Source of the DNA: Litorihabitans aurantiacus
Lineage (GTDB): Bacteria; Actinomycetota; Actinomycetes; Actinomycetales; Beutenbergiaceae
DNA: 64,000 bases
NCBI RefSeq assembly: GCF_030161595.1
Contig: NZ_BSUM01000001.1
Location: 3,534,001-3,598,000, forward strand
Direction: 5' to 3'
Below, piece after piece: positions 55,027 through 64,000 of this stretch (its first letter is position 1; the number at the start of each line of letters is the position of its first letter). A model generated the notes under the pieces. It was not told the origin of the DNA and searched no databases. It saw only the letters and a list, made by a program, of their open reading frames with translations. A program made the position numbers and the translations under genes.

Positions 55027-58000
55027 TCAGTCGCCCTGCGACTGCTCCGCCCGGCGGCGTCGCGTGACGACGACGCCGGTGCCCGCGGCCACGAGGAGCG
55101 CCGCGGCGGCGAGGCCCCACATCACGTCCGCACCCGTGATCGCGAGCGGCGGTCGCGGGGGAGCGGGCGCCACCGGCGGGGACGACGGCGACGGCGGGGT
55201 GGGCGTCGGCGTCGGCGTCGGCGTCGGGGTGGGGGTGGGCGTCGGGCTCGGGGGAGCGTCGGGTGCCGGCGGCACCTCGTGCTCGGTCGAGACCGGGGGC
55301 GGGGTGAGCGGCGGGACCGGCCGGTCCGGGTTCTCCGGATCGATCGGGGGCTGGGCCACGCCCGTGACCGTGTTGGTCAGGACGGTGGCGGCGGCGACGT
55401 CCGCGTTCACGGTGACCGAGTAGGTCAGGGTGACCTCCTGGTCGACGGCGAGCGCGCCGGTCCAGGTGAGCGTGGTCCCGTCGAGGGTGACGGTGCCCGC
55501 CTCCGCGCCGCCGATGGTGGCGACGGCGTCGCCGTCGTAGGTGGCGGCGTTCAGGACGGCGGCCATGTCGTCGGTCAGGGTGACCGGGTCGAGCACGGTG
55601 GCGCCGGTGTTGGTGCCCGTGACGGTGTAGGTGATCGTGTCACCGGCTCGGACGGTGGAGCCGCTGGCCGGGTCGGAGGTCTTGGTGATCTCGAAGCCGG
55701 GCACGGGGTGCTCGGTGGTGACCGGGGGCGGGGTGATCGGCGGCACCGGGTTGTCCGGGTCCTCCGGGTCGCCCGGGGGCTGCGCCTCTCCCGTGACGCT
55801 GTTGGTCAGGACGGTGCCGGCGGCGACGTCGTCGTTCACGGTGACCGAGTAGGTCAGGGTGACGCTCTGGTCGACGGCGAGGGCGCCGGTCCAGGTGAGG
55901 GTGGTCCCGTCGAGGGCGACGGTTCCGGTCTCGGTGTCACCGACGAGGGCGACGGCGTCGCCGTTGTAGGCGGCGGCGTCCAGCACGGCGGCCATGTCGT
56001 CGGTCAGCGTGACCGGGTCCAGGACCGTGGCGCCGGTGTTGGTGCCGGTGACGGTGTAGGTGATGGTGTCGCCGCCGTTGACGGTCGAGCCGGAGGCCGG
56101 GCTGGAGGTCTTGGTGATCTCGAAGCCGGGCACGGGGTGCTCGGTGCTGACCGGGGGCGGGGTGATCGGCGGGACCGGGTTGTCCGGGTCCTCCGGGTCA
56201 CCCGGGGGCTGGGCCGAGCCCTCGACCGCGTTCACCAGGATCGTGCCGGCCGCGACGTCCTCGTTCACGGTGACCGTGTAGGTCAGGGTGACGGACTCGC
56301 CGACGGCGAGGGCGCCGGTCCACGTGAGCGTGGTGCCGGTGAGCTCCGGGGCGTCGCCGGTCGAGGCCGTCGGTGCGCCCGTGAGGGTCGCGCCGGTGAG
56401 CACGTCGGACAGGTCGTCCGTGATCACGACCGGGTCGAGCTCGGTGGCGCCGGTGTTGGTGCCGGTGACGGTGTACGTGATGGTGTCGCCACCCTGCACC
56501 GTGGAGCCGGTGGTCGGGTTCGAGGTCTTGGTGATCTCGAAGCCGGGCACGGGGTGCTGCGTGGTGACGGGGGGCGGGGTGATCGGCGGGACCGGGTTGT
56601 CCGGGTCCTCCGGGTCGCCGGGGGCTGCGCGGAGCCCTGGACCGTGTTGGTCAGGATCGTGCCGGCCGCGACGTCCTCGTTCACGGTGACCGTGTAGGTC
56701 AGGGTGACGGACTCGCCGACGGCGAGGGCGCCGGTCCACGTGAGCGTGGTGCCGGTGAGCTCCGGGGCGTCGCCGGTCGAGGCCGTCGGTGCGCCCGTGA
56801 GGGTCGCGCCGGTGAGCACGTCGGACAGGTCGTCCGTGATCACGACCGGGTCGAGCGCGGTGGCGCCGGTGTTGGTGCCGGTCACCGTGTACGTGATGGT
56901 GTCGCCGGCGTCGACGGTCGAGCCGGAGACCGGGCTGGAGGCCTTGGTGATCTCGAAGCCGGGCACGGGGTGCTCGGTGGTGACGGGGGCGGGGTGATCG
57001 GGGGCACCGGGTTGTCCGGGTCCTCCGGGTCCCCCGGGGCTGCGCCACACCGGTGACCGTGTTGGTCAGGATCGTGCCGGCCGCGACGTCCTCGTTCACG
57101 GTGACCGTGTAGGTCAGGGTGACGGACTCGCCGACCGCGAGCGACCCGGTCCAGCTCAGCGTGGTCCCGTCGAGCTCGACGGTTCCGGCCTCGGTGTCGC
57201 CGACGAGGGCGACGACGTCGCCGTTGTACGCGGCGGCGTCGAGCACGTCGGAGAGGTCGTCGGTCAGCGTGACCGGGTCCAGGATCGTGGCGCCGGTGTT
57301 GGTGCCGGTGACGGTGTAGGTGATCGTGTCACCGCCCTCGACGAGGGTGCCGGAGGCGGGGTCGGACGCCTTCGCGACGGTGAAACCGGGCACCGGGTGC
57401 TCGGTCGAGACCGGGGGCGGGGTGATCGGGGGCACCGGGTTGTCCGGGTCCTCCGGGTCCCCCGGGGCTGCGCCACACCGGTGACCGTGTTGGTCAGGAT
57501 CGTGCCGGCCGCGACGTCGTCGTCCACCGTGACCGTGTAGGTCAGGGTGACGGACTCGTCGACGGCGAGCGATCCGGTCCAGGTCAGCGTCGTCCCGGCC
57601 AGGACCGGGGCGTCGCCGAGCGAGGCGGTCGGTGCGCCCGTGAGGGTGGCACCCGTCAGCACGGCGGAGAGGTCGTCGGTGAGGGTGACCGGGTCCAGGA
57701 CCGTGGCGCCGGTGTTCGTGCCGGTCACGGTGTACGTGATCGTGTCGCCCGCCCGGACCGTGGAACCGGTGGTGGGGTCCGAGGACTTGGTGACCTCGAA
57801 GCCCGGCACGGGGTGCTCGGTCGAGACCGGCGGCGGTGTGAGGGGCGGAACCGGTCGGTCCGGGTCCTCCGGGTCGACCGGCGGCTGCGCGGAGCCGGTG
57901 ACCGTGTTGGTCAGGACGGTCCCGGCGGCGACGTCGTCGTCCACCGTGACCGTGTAGGTGAGCGTGACGGACCCGCCGACGGCGAGAGCGCCCGTCCAGG

Positions 58001-61000
58001 TCAGCGTCGTGCCCGCGAGCGTGGGGGCGTCGCCCACCGTCGCCGTCGGGGTACCCGTGAGCTCGGCGTCGGACAGCACCGCGGAGAGGTCGTCCGTGAT
58101 GGTGACCGGGTCGAGCACGGTCGCCCCGGTGTTGGTGCCCGTCACGGTGTACGTGATCGTGTCGCCACCGTTCACCGTGGACCCCGAGGCGGGGTCGGCC
58201 GTCTTCGTCAGCTCGAAGCCGGGCACGGGGTGCTGCGTCGAGACCGGGGGCGGCGTGAGCGGCGGGACGGGTCCCGGCGGCTGCGCCGAACCGTTGACGG
58301 TGTTGGTCAGGATCGTGGCGGCCGCGACGTCGTCGTCCACCGTGACCGTGTACGTCAGGGTGACGGACTGGCCGACGGCGAGCGCACCCGTCCAGTTGAG
58401 GGTCGTCCCGTCCAGGGTCGGTGCGTCACCGACGGTCGCGGCGGGGGTGCCGGTCGGCGTCGCGCCGACCAGCACGTCGGACAGGTCGTCGGTGATCGTG
58501 ACCGGGTCGAGCGCGGTGGCGCCGGTGTTGGTGCCGGTCACGGTGTAGGTGATGGTGTCGCCCGCCTGGACGGTCGAGCCGGACGGCGGGCTCGCGGTCT
58601 TCGCGAGCTCGAAGCCGGGGACCGGGTGCTCGGTCGTGACCGGTGGCGGCGTGATCGGGGGCCGACCGGCGGTGTGCCGGAGCCCTGCGCCACGTTGGCG
58701 ACCACCGTGCCGGGGGCGACGTCGTCGTCCAGCGTCACGGTGTAGGTGAGCGAGACCGACGTGCCGGGGGCGAGCGTGCCGTTCCAGGCCAGGGACGTCC
58801 CCGTGAGGACGGGCGCGGCCCCGGCGGACGCGGTGGGTCCGGCGGTGATCGTGGCGTGCTCGAGCACGCCCGAGAGGTCGTCCGTGAGCGAGACGGGGTC
58901 GAGCGTCGTGTTGCCCGTGTTGCTGCCCGTCACCGTGTAGGTGATGGTGTCGCCGCCGCGGACGCTGGTGCCGGAGGCGGGGTCGGCGGTCTTGGTGACC
59001 TCGAAGCCCGGGGCGGGCGTCAGGAGGTTGTAGACCGTGCAGCTCACCTGCACGTCACGGGCGCCGACCACCGAGAAGCCGGGGGTGGTCGCCGTCCCGG
59101 CGTTGGTCACCGGCACCTGCGCACCGGACTCGTCGAGGCAGACGGCGTTGGCCCCGTCCACCGGCACGAGCTCGTAGCCCGGCTGCTGGGTCTCGAGGAT
59201 CTGCACGGCACCGGAGTCGGCCGGGCTGACGAAGTTGAGGCCGAACGTGACGCGACCGTCACCGCCCTCCTGCGTCGTCACGGTCGTGGGGTCGGTGACC
59301 TGCGTACCGGGCGCCGTCGAGGAGCCCGTGAACTCCCAGCCGGCGGGGGCGGGGGTCGCCTGGTCGATCGTGCCGCCCTGCGGGACGATCATCTTGCGCA
59401 CCTCGATGCTGCCCTGGCAGTCGCCCTGCGCGAGCGCCTCGAGCGCGGCGGCCGCCTGGTCGAAGTCCGAGAAACGCAGGTAGTCGGTGCCGCGGGTCGT
59501 GCCCGAGATGGCACGCAGGTTGAGCTCGCTGTTGGCGGTGAGACCCGGCCCGACGCCGACGGCCAGCACCATGGCGCCGGTGGCCTTCACCGCGTTGGCG
59601 GACGCGATGCCGCCGTCGATGTCCTGGTAGCTGTTGTACGTGCTCGAGCTCGAGGGCGGGTTGGGTCCGACCATGGTCGGGTTACCGTCCGTCAGCAGCA
59701 CGACCAGGTCGTAGTCCGTCGCCGCGGACGCCGCCTCGAAGAAGCCACGTCCCCAGTTCGTCCCGCCCTGCGACTGCCATCCCGCGTACTGGGCCTTGGC
59801 AGTCGCGGCCTCCGCCTCGGTGGTGACGCGGAGCGGGGCGGGGTGGTTGCTCGCGAGGGTTCCCGGGCTGGTGGTCGAGAAGGAGAAGAAGGACATCCGC
59901 GTGGGCGTCCCGCGGAACCCGTCGACGAAGGCGTCCATCGCGGCCTTCGCATCGGCGATCCCGCCCGGGCCGAGCGAGCCCGAGGTGTCGGTCACGACGG
60001 CGACGTCGATGCCGCACTGGCGCGCAGGCGTCGGGTTGACGCGCGACTGGCTCCACACGCCGGTGGTACGGCCGATGTTCGAGCGCTCCTGGCCCTCCGC
60101 GCTCGCATCGGTCCGGTTCCGCATGAAGCCGCGATCGCCCTCGTTCGCGTCGGTCCACGACGCGTCCGGCAGGAGAGGGTCGGTCGAGCGGTAGGTGGCA
60201 CCGGCACGCAGCTCCGTCCCGGTCCGGAAGCGGTAGCCCCACGCGAACTCCGGGGTTGCGAGGAATCCGCCGAGACGGACGGTCGGGTTGCTGTAGTAGT
60301 TCGCGGGCGAGGCCCCGACCTGCTGCACCCAGAACCGCGTGTCCTGGGGCACGCCGGTGGCAGACGGTGCCCCGGGGCGGATCGGGATGACGAAGTTGCA
60401 GTCACCGTCGGCGTCCGAGGTGCAGCGGCTCCACGCCCAGCTCGGGTCGTACGCCGGGCCGGGGGTCCCCTGCGTCGGTGCCGTCAGCGAGCCGGCGTTG
60501 GGGGTCCCGGCTCCGAACAGAGCCAGCGTCACCCCGGGTAGGCCGGCCACCGAGGTGTCGGGCTGGCGGTCGCCGCCCACACGGACGGAGATGACCGCGC
60601 TCCCGGCAGGCGGAACCGGGACGGACATCGGGCTCACCGCGCCGTCGGTGTCGGACGGTGCGCTCGTGGCGGCCGGAACGTCCGCGGGCGTCGGCGCGCC
60701 GGAGCGGGCGGCATCCGTCGACGGCGCGGCCGCGTCGGGCGCGACGGCGTCCGAGCCGGTGTCGTCCGAGCCGGTGTCGGACGTGGCGGCGCCGGACGAT
60801 GTGGTGCCGGTGGCCGGTGCGTCCGCGGGCGCACCCGTGGAGCCGTCACCGGGGGCGGTGGCCGCGTCCGGGGAGGACGCCGACGCGGGCGTCGGCGAGG
60901 AACCGTCCGTCGGTGCGGCGGCCGGTGCCGTGGTGGTGCCGGCGACCTGCGGCTCGGCGACGGCGGGGGCCACTCCCGCGAGGAGCGGGAATGCGATCAG

Positions 61001-61096
61001 CGCTGCGGACAACGCACCGCCGAGGCGACGCCTCCTCGTCCTGACAATGTCGTCGCGCACCGGGCGTACTGCTCGTCCCACGTTCCCCACCACCAT
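55027..61096 (-). CDS. Giant vWA/DUF11-repeat surface protein with LAITG sorting signal (five frameshifts)
   Basis: About 2024 residues after five one-base repairs; 6070 bases plus five is an exact multiple of three. From ATG 61096 (start uncertain) a basic head and signal peptide (LGGALSAALIAFPLLAGVAPAVA) lead to an Ala/Ser/Thr/Asp-rich stretch, a CnaB/SpaA-like module (about 165-260) and a vWA domain (about 363-560) with the MIDAS DTSGS and VVLLTDGNPT. A second small CnaB-like part follows, then about nine DUF11 repeats of 130-140 residues (GDTITYTVTGTNTGAT, LDPVTLTDDLS, SVTLTYTVTV). The end is a (PT)n stalk, LAITG, a helix and TRRRRAEQSQGD. Breaks: 58657-58661, 57464-57467, 57036-57039, 56985-56989, 56618-56619. 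Likely an adhesin or pilus-tip-like protein. Confidence 0.85.
55360..59020 (-). repeat. Nine DUF11-type coding repeats and a (PT)n stalk
   Basis: Repeat units of about 400-420 bp start near 59010, 58620, 58220, 57800, 57390, 56960, 56550, 56130 and 55700 on the minus strand. Several segments of 40 bases or more are identical between units, for example those coding the GDTITYTVTGTNTGAT and PEDPDNPVPPITPPP stretches. Downstream, 55196-55250 is a simple repeat coding Pro-Thr pairs. All five frame breaks of the gene fall in these repeats. Confidence 0.85.
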
Positions 61097-61346
61097 TTCC
61101 GACCGGGCCCCCGAGCCCGACGCATCGTCGTCGACAGCAGTCGCGCGGGACGGCACCCGCGCGTCGGAACACCGCCTCGCCGCCGATGGCGTCGAGACGT
61201 GAGCCTGGTCGTGGCTCGGTGGATCCCCCTGCCGGACGCCGGGTGCGAGCCCGGCGTTGGCAGCACAGTAGTGCCTGGTTTTCGCACCCCGCTCGGGTAG
61301 GGAATCGGGTGATCGACCGAACCTCAAGAATTCATGCAGGTGCTGT

Positions 61347-61366
61347 GGAAGTGAGCGTTCACTTCC
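61347..61366. promoter_or_regulatory. TetR-like operator palindrome
   Basis: GGAAGTGA-GCGT-TCACTTCC has perfect 8-bp arms around four bases. The core GTGAnCGTTCAC-like pattern resembles TetR-family operators. It lies in the upstream region of the vWA gene, with no TetR gene in the window. Confidence 0.5.
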
Positions 61367-61608
61367 TGAGCTAATCTCGAATCGACGTGAGTTTAAACGT
61401 AAGGGAATATCAGGCTCGCGCTTGTTCCAGCACAGGGCGCGATGAGCTGATGAAGCGTCTCGGCGATCGTGGTAGCGCTGTTGGGCGTGGTGTCGGGCGA
61501 TCGAGCGTTCGGCCGCCGACGGAGACACTCAGGGTTCTCTGAGGTTCCGCCTAAGGATCGTGTGATCCCCCTCACGGGTGCCTCGCCCGGTCGTGTGCAG
61601 GGAACGCA

Positions 61609-61641
61609 GAAGCCCCGCCAGCCGTGGGCTGGCGGGGCTTC
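61609..61641 (-). terminator. Terminator downstream of the tRNA-Arg remnant
   Basis: A perfect 15-bp stem GAAGCCCCGCCAGCC/GGCTGGCGGGGCTTC with loop GTG lies 20 bases beyond the tRNA 3' end on the minus strand. It was presumably the natural terminator of the tRNA gene before the element inserted. Confidence 0.8.
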
Positions 61642-61661
61642 CGCGTCGCTGTCTCAACGAG

Positions 61662-61713
61662 CGCGCCCGGAGGGACTCGAACCCCCAACCTTCTGATCCG
61701 TAGTCAGATGCTC
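61662..61713 (-). tRNA. tRNA-Arg(ACG) 3' fragment (attachment site remnant)
   Basis: Read on the minus strand, positions 61713 to 61662 give D-arm end GAGCA, anticodon stem TCTGA/TCAGA with loop CTACGGA (anticodon ACG), a variable loop, T-arm GGGGG-TTCGAGT-CCCTC and acceptor half CGGGCGC plus discriminator G. The 5' acceptor half, D-stem and D-loop are absent: the next bases belong to the integrated element. It is therefore not functional and marks the left att site; the complete gene should be re-formed at the other end of the element, outside this window. Confidence 0.82.
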
Positions 61714-61873
61714 GAGGTAGGATGAGAGTGTCGGCGTCCCGCAAGACGCCCGTCAGATCGGCGGTATTCCGGGCCTAGCGACGGTAGGGTGTCCGCATAG
61801 TCGGGACTCGCACCCGCACGAACATGTGTGCACCGTTGTGTGCACCGCACTCAGGGAGACGCGGGGAGACGCG

Positions 61874-63205
61874 ATGCCGAAGAAGCGTAGCCACGGCGAC
61901 GGCGGCCTGTACCGGATCCGCGACGGCAAGCTCTGGCGAGCCACCGTCACCTACGGACGTGACCCCGAGACGGGCAAGCCGCTCGTCTGGTCCGCCACGT
62001 CACGGACGCAGAAGGGCGCTCGCGACAAGATGGACGCCGCCCGCGAGGAGATCGCGGAGTACGGCGCACCGATCGACAAGAAGGTGACGGTCGAGCAGTG
62101 GGCCCCACGCTGGCTAGCCCTGGCGCAGCGCGACATCGACCCGAAGACGTATTCGACCTACGCCAGCCTCGTGCGCCGACACGTGCTCCCCGCAATCGGC
62201 TCGATCAAGGTCGCGGCCCTCAAGCCTTCCGACGTCGCCGCGGTGCGCACGGCGATCATGGATAAGGGGCTCGCGACCTCTACCGCGCGGCAATCGCACG
62301 TCGTCATTCGCCTCATGCTCGACGCCGCGCGGAAGGATCGCCTCTGCCGGACGAACGTCGCCGATGACGCTCCCGCGCCCAAGGCTCGACGGTCGACCGC
62401 CGTCGCTGCGAAGCGCGGCGCGTTCACGACCGCCCAAGCGATCCGCCTCCTCGAGGTCGCCGCCGAGCTGCCCGACGGTAGAGGTGCCCGCTGGTGGTTC
62501 AAGATGCTCACCGGGGCGCGCCAGACCGAGGTGCTCGGAGCCTCGATCGCCGACCTCGACCTCGGGGTTGCGGGCGACGAGGCGTTGATGGGCTACTACG
62601 CGGTCAACTGGAAGCTCGAGGAACTCTCCCGCCGTCACGGCTGCGGCGGGATGTGCGGGCGCGTGCGAGCAGCCCTCTGCCCGAGCGCACAGTGGGTCAT
62701 CCCCGACGACTTCGAGATGCGCCAGGTCGACGGGCGCTGGCACCTGACGCGACCGAAGTCGAAGACCGGACGCGTGACGCCCCTGATCCCGCAGCTCGCC
62801 GAGATGATCCGGGCACACCTCGCGCTTACCGCCGACCAGCCGAACCCCCACGGCCTCGTGTGGCACGACGGCAACGGTCGGCCGATCAGCCCAAAGGTCG
62901 ATGGTCAGGAGTGGCGCGAACTGCTGGTCGCGGCGGGCCTCATCTCCGCGGAGCACGCCGTGCCCGGCGGGACCACCATGACGGGCCACTGGGCCCGGCA
63001 CACCGCCGTCACGGTCCTCATGGAGGCGACCCACGGCGACGCGCAACTCGTGGGTGAGATCGTCGGGCACTCGTCCGCCGAGGTCACCGCGATCTACCGC
63101 CACGTGCGCGAGGAGGAGCGCGCGGCTGCGGCGAACGCTGTCGCCAAGGCGTGGGGTGCCGCGCTTCCTACTCGGACGGCCGCGATCGCTGGGAACGCCG
63201 GTTGA
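61874..63205 (+). CDS. int: Tyrosine-family site-specific integrase
   Basis: A 443-residue phage-type integrase from ATG 61874 (MPKKRSHGDGGLYRIRDGK), preceded by CGGGGAGACGCG. Residues 1-60 form an AP2-like arm-binding part, 70-160 the SAM-like core-binding domain (VEQWAPRWLALAQRDIDPKTYSTY) and 185-430 the catalytic domain. The catalytic residues are visible: LTGARQTEVLG (first Arg), GHWARHT (H-x-x-R pair region), VGHSSAEVTAIYRHV (His and nucleophile Tyr). An insertion of about 35 residues with several cysteines (HGCGGMCGRVRAALC) sits in the catalytic domain. It would recombine the tRNA-Arg attB. It overlaps the next gene's end by 38 bases, convergently. Confidence 0.93.
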   Translation: MPKKRSHGDGGLYRIRDGKLWRATVTYGRDPETGKPLVWSATSRTQKGARDKMDAAREEIAEYGAPIDKKVTVEQWAPRWLALAQRDIDPKTYSTYASLVRRHVLPAIGSIKVAALKPSDVAAVRTAIMDKGLATSTARQSHVVIRLMLDAARKDRLCRTNVADDAPAPKARRSTAVAAKRGAFTTAQAIRLLEVAAELPDGRGARWWFKMLTGARQTEVLGASIADLDLGVAGDEALMGYYAVNWKLEELSRRHGCGGMCGRVRAALCPSAQWVIPDDFEMRQVDGRWHLTRPKSKTGRVTPLIPQLAEMIRAHLALTADQPNPHGLVWHDGNGRPISPKVDGQEWRELLVAAGLISAEHAVPGGTTMTGHWARHTAVTVLMEATHGDAQLVGEIVGHSSAEVTAIYRHVREEERAAAANAVAKAWGAALPTRTAAIAGNAG

Positions 63206-63800
63206 CCCACCGAATCGGGGGTCCACCGCCGCGTCGGTGACTCTCGGGGGTGAGGTGCAGGAAGCCGTTGCGGCGGTCGAGCATCTCGCTCTCGAGGCAG
63301 TCGCGGGCCCATCCCGTGCGCGCGCCGCCAACTGCTAGTAGGGCAAGCCGTTCTCCGTCGCGCAGGATCTCGACCATCTCGTCGTACACCGCTGGCGCTA
63401 CGAACCACTTGCGGCTGACGTGGTATCCGGGCAGGAGACCGGACTGGATCCATCCGCGCACTGCGCCGACCGGGACGCGGATGGCGTCGGCGACCTGGTC
63501 CGATGTGAGGTGGTCTCGCAGGTCGATCGATGCTGGTGGGTCGAGGTCGACCGGCCTCATGGGGTAGTCGGCGAAGCGCCGACGCATGGGCGGGGCTTCG
63601 GGGACGAGACGGTTCTGCCGCGCAACCAGCCAGTCGGCGATCTCGATCGGATCGAACCGCCAGCGCTTGCCCAGCCGGAACCCCGGCAGGAGCCCGTCGG
63701 ATGCCTGCCTGGTGACCCAGGTCGTCTCGACCTGGAGACGATCGGCGACCTCCTTCGCACTCAGCATGCGAGGTTCGTCGTTGATCGGGACGCGGACCAT
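63168..63800 (-). CDS. Double helix-turn-helix, excisionase-like protein
   Basis: A 210-residue protein from ATG 63800 (MVRVPINDEPRMLSAKEVADRLQ), with GAGGTG just before the start. It contains two HTH_17/MerR-like units: residues about 12-60 (LSAKEVADRLQVETTWVTRQASDG, LGKRWRFDPIEIADWL) and about 95-150 (LTSDQVADAIRVPVGAVRGWIQSG, VSRKWFVAPAVYDEMV). Excisionases usually have one such domain, so this looks like a duplication. Convergent with the integrase, typical of an element control region. A DNA-bending recombination directionality factor or regulator is likely. Confidence 0.75.
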   Translation of the reverse strand: MVRVPINDEPRMLSAKEVADRLQVETTWVTRQASDGLLPGFRLGKRWRFDPIEIADWLVARQNRLVPEAPPMRRRFADYPMRPVDLDPPASIDLRDHLTSDQVADAIRVPVGAVRGWIQSGLLPGYHVSRKWFVAPAVYDEMVEILRDGERLALLAVGGARTGWARDCLESEMLDRRNGFLHLTPESHRRGGGPPIRWVNRRSQRSRPSE

Positions 63801-63914
63801 GGTCACCTCGTTGCTGCGTCGCTCACCGCTCGGGGAGTAGGTGTGGCGCTCCAGTGCGATCGCCAAGGGTGCCGGCTCATGACGCCGACGGTAGAGACCG
63901 CCGGGGCCAGTCGG

Positions 63915-64000
63915 CTAGTCGTACTCGCGGGCGTAGATCGATGTAGGACGGTGCCGAGACGACTCCGTCGGCAGATGAGCGACGAACGAGTAGAGCTCGT
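63915..64000 (-). CDS. C-terminal end of a gene of the integrated element (partial)
   Basis: At the right edge an open minus-strand frame reads ELYSFVAHLPTESSRHRPTS and IYAREYD before a TAG at 63915-63917. The composition looks protein-like, but only about 28 residues are visible, so no family can be given. Between it and the double-HTH gene, about 63801-63914, I see nothing else. Confidence 0.4.
   Translation of the reverse strand, partial: ELYSFVAHLPTESSRHRPTSIYAREYD

Larger units (their letters stand above)
61097..61661. other. Leader/intergenic region before the giant vWA gene and tRNA remnant
   Basis: No credible gene. It carries the probable promoter of the vWA gene (AT-richer stretch about 61280-61410), a regulator-like palindrome at 61347-61366, and the terminator at 61609-61641. 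If the vWA gene starts at the ATG 61096, its leader is about 200 bases or more. Confidence 0.6.
61662..64000. mobile_element. Left end of integrated prophage or integrative element
   Basis: The tRNA-Arg 3' remnant, followed within 160 bases by a tyrosine integrase gene reading inwards and an excisionase-like gene, is the classical left border of a tRNA-integrated element. It extends past the right edge. No structural phage or conjugation genes are in view, so the kind of element is not determined. Confidence 0.8.

Noticed and set aside
55360-59020. CRISPR-like array
   Set aside because: The repeats are 400 bp, coding, and follow the DUF11 protein pattern; there are no short repeat-spacer units or cas genes.
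61469-61696. 75-residue frame ending in RPEGLEPPTF
   Set aside because: It reads through the terminator and the antisense of the tRNA T-arm; this peptide ending is a classic artefact of translating tRNA genes.

Overview
The window is high-GC actinobacterial DNA. Its GTG starts, four-base start/stop overlaps, actinobacterial SLH repeats, LAxTG/LPxTG sorting signals, an F420-type luciferase-like oxidoreductase, and two sugar ABC loci without an ATPase gene all point to a Micrococcales-type organism, possibly near Cellulomonadaceae or Promicromonosporaceae. The lifestyle it suggests is a glycan-degrading saprophyte. No rRNA or CRISPR array was seen. Genus level is inference only.

Layout. 1-6.8 kb (minus): an arabinoside locus with a LacI regulator, solute-binding lipoprotein, two permeases, a GH127 beta-L-arabinofuranosidase and the start of a secreted LamG-type protein. 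7-9 kb: a GPP34 protein and an acyltransferase-3 membrane protein. 9.4-14.6 kb: a giant LPxTG-anchored DUF11-repeat adhesin whose frame is broken twice. 14.7-18 kb: a zinc-ribbon/macro-domain protein, four 23-bp iterons and an AAA/DUF4143 ATPase. 18-19.1 kb: a lipoprotein gene bracketed by two inverted copies of a 59-bp palindromic element. 19.3-27.3 kb: a tightly overlapping cassette of three glycosyltransferases, an ABC exporter and a tandem-domain sugar/aminoglycoside-kinase-like protein. 27.3-35.6 kb: a G5-domain cell-wall protein, small membrane proteins, an MFS transporter and a MacB-like ABC exporter. 35.7-40.3 kb: a pyruvoyl arginine decarboxylase coupled to an acetyltransferase-like gene, and a divergent phosphorelay (histidine kinase; lone receiver, Hpt protein, small phosphatase/ArsC-like). 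41.7-52.9 kb: an alpha-mannoside locus with a LacI regulator, two SLH-anchored GH92 alpha-mannosidases, a binding protein and two permeases. 55-61.1 kb: a giant vWA/DUF11 surface protein ending in LAITG. 61.66 kb to the right edge: the left end of an element integrated in the 3' end of a tRNA-Arg(ACG) gene, with a tyrosine integrase and an excisionase-like protein.

How it works together. Both sugar loci follow one plan: a LacI repressor with a palindromic operator just downstream of the -10 box, secreted or surface hydrolases, a CUT1 binding protein and two permeases, and no ATPase (probably a shared MsiK-type ATPase elsewhere). The two giant repeat proteins use different sorting signals, so probably different sortases.

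Sequence quality. Twelve otherwise intact frames are each broken by one missing base, eleven of them in G/C runs of four or five and one in a CC pair. All are deletions and all restore well-conserved sequence when one base is added. I read these as probable homopolymer errors in the assembly rather than twelve real pseudogenisations. I annotate those genes at full length and give each break point. An in-frame TAG at 12059-12061 is a substitution and needs a separate explanation.
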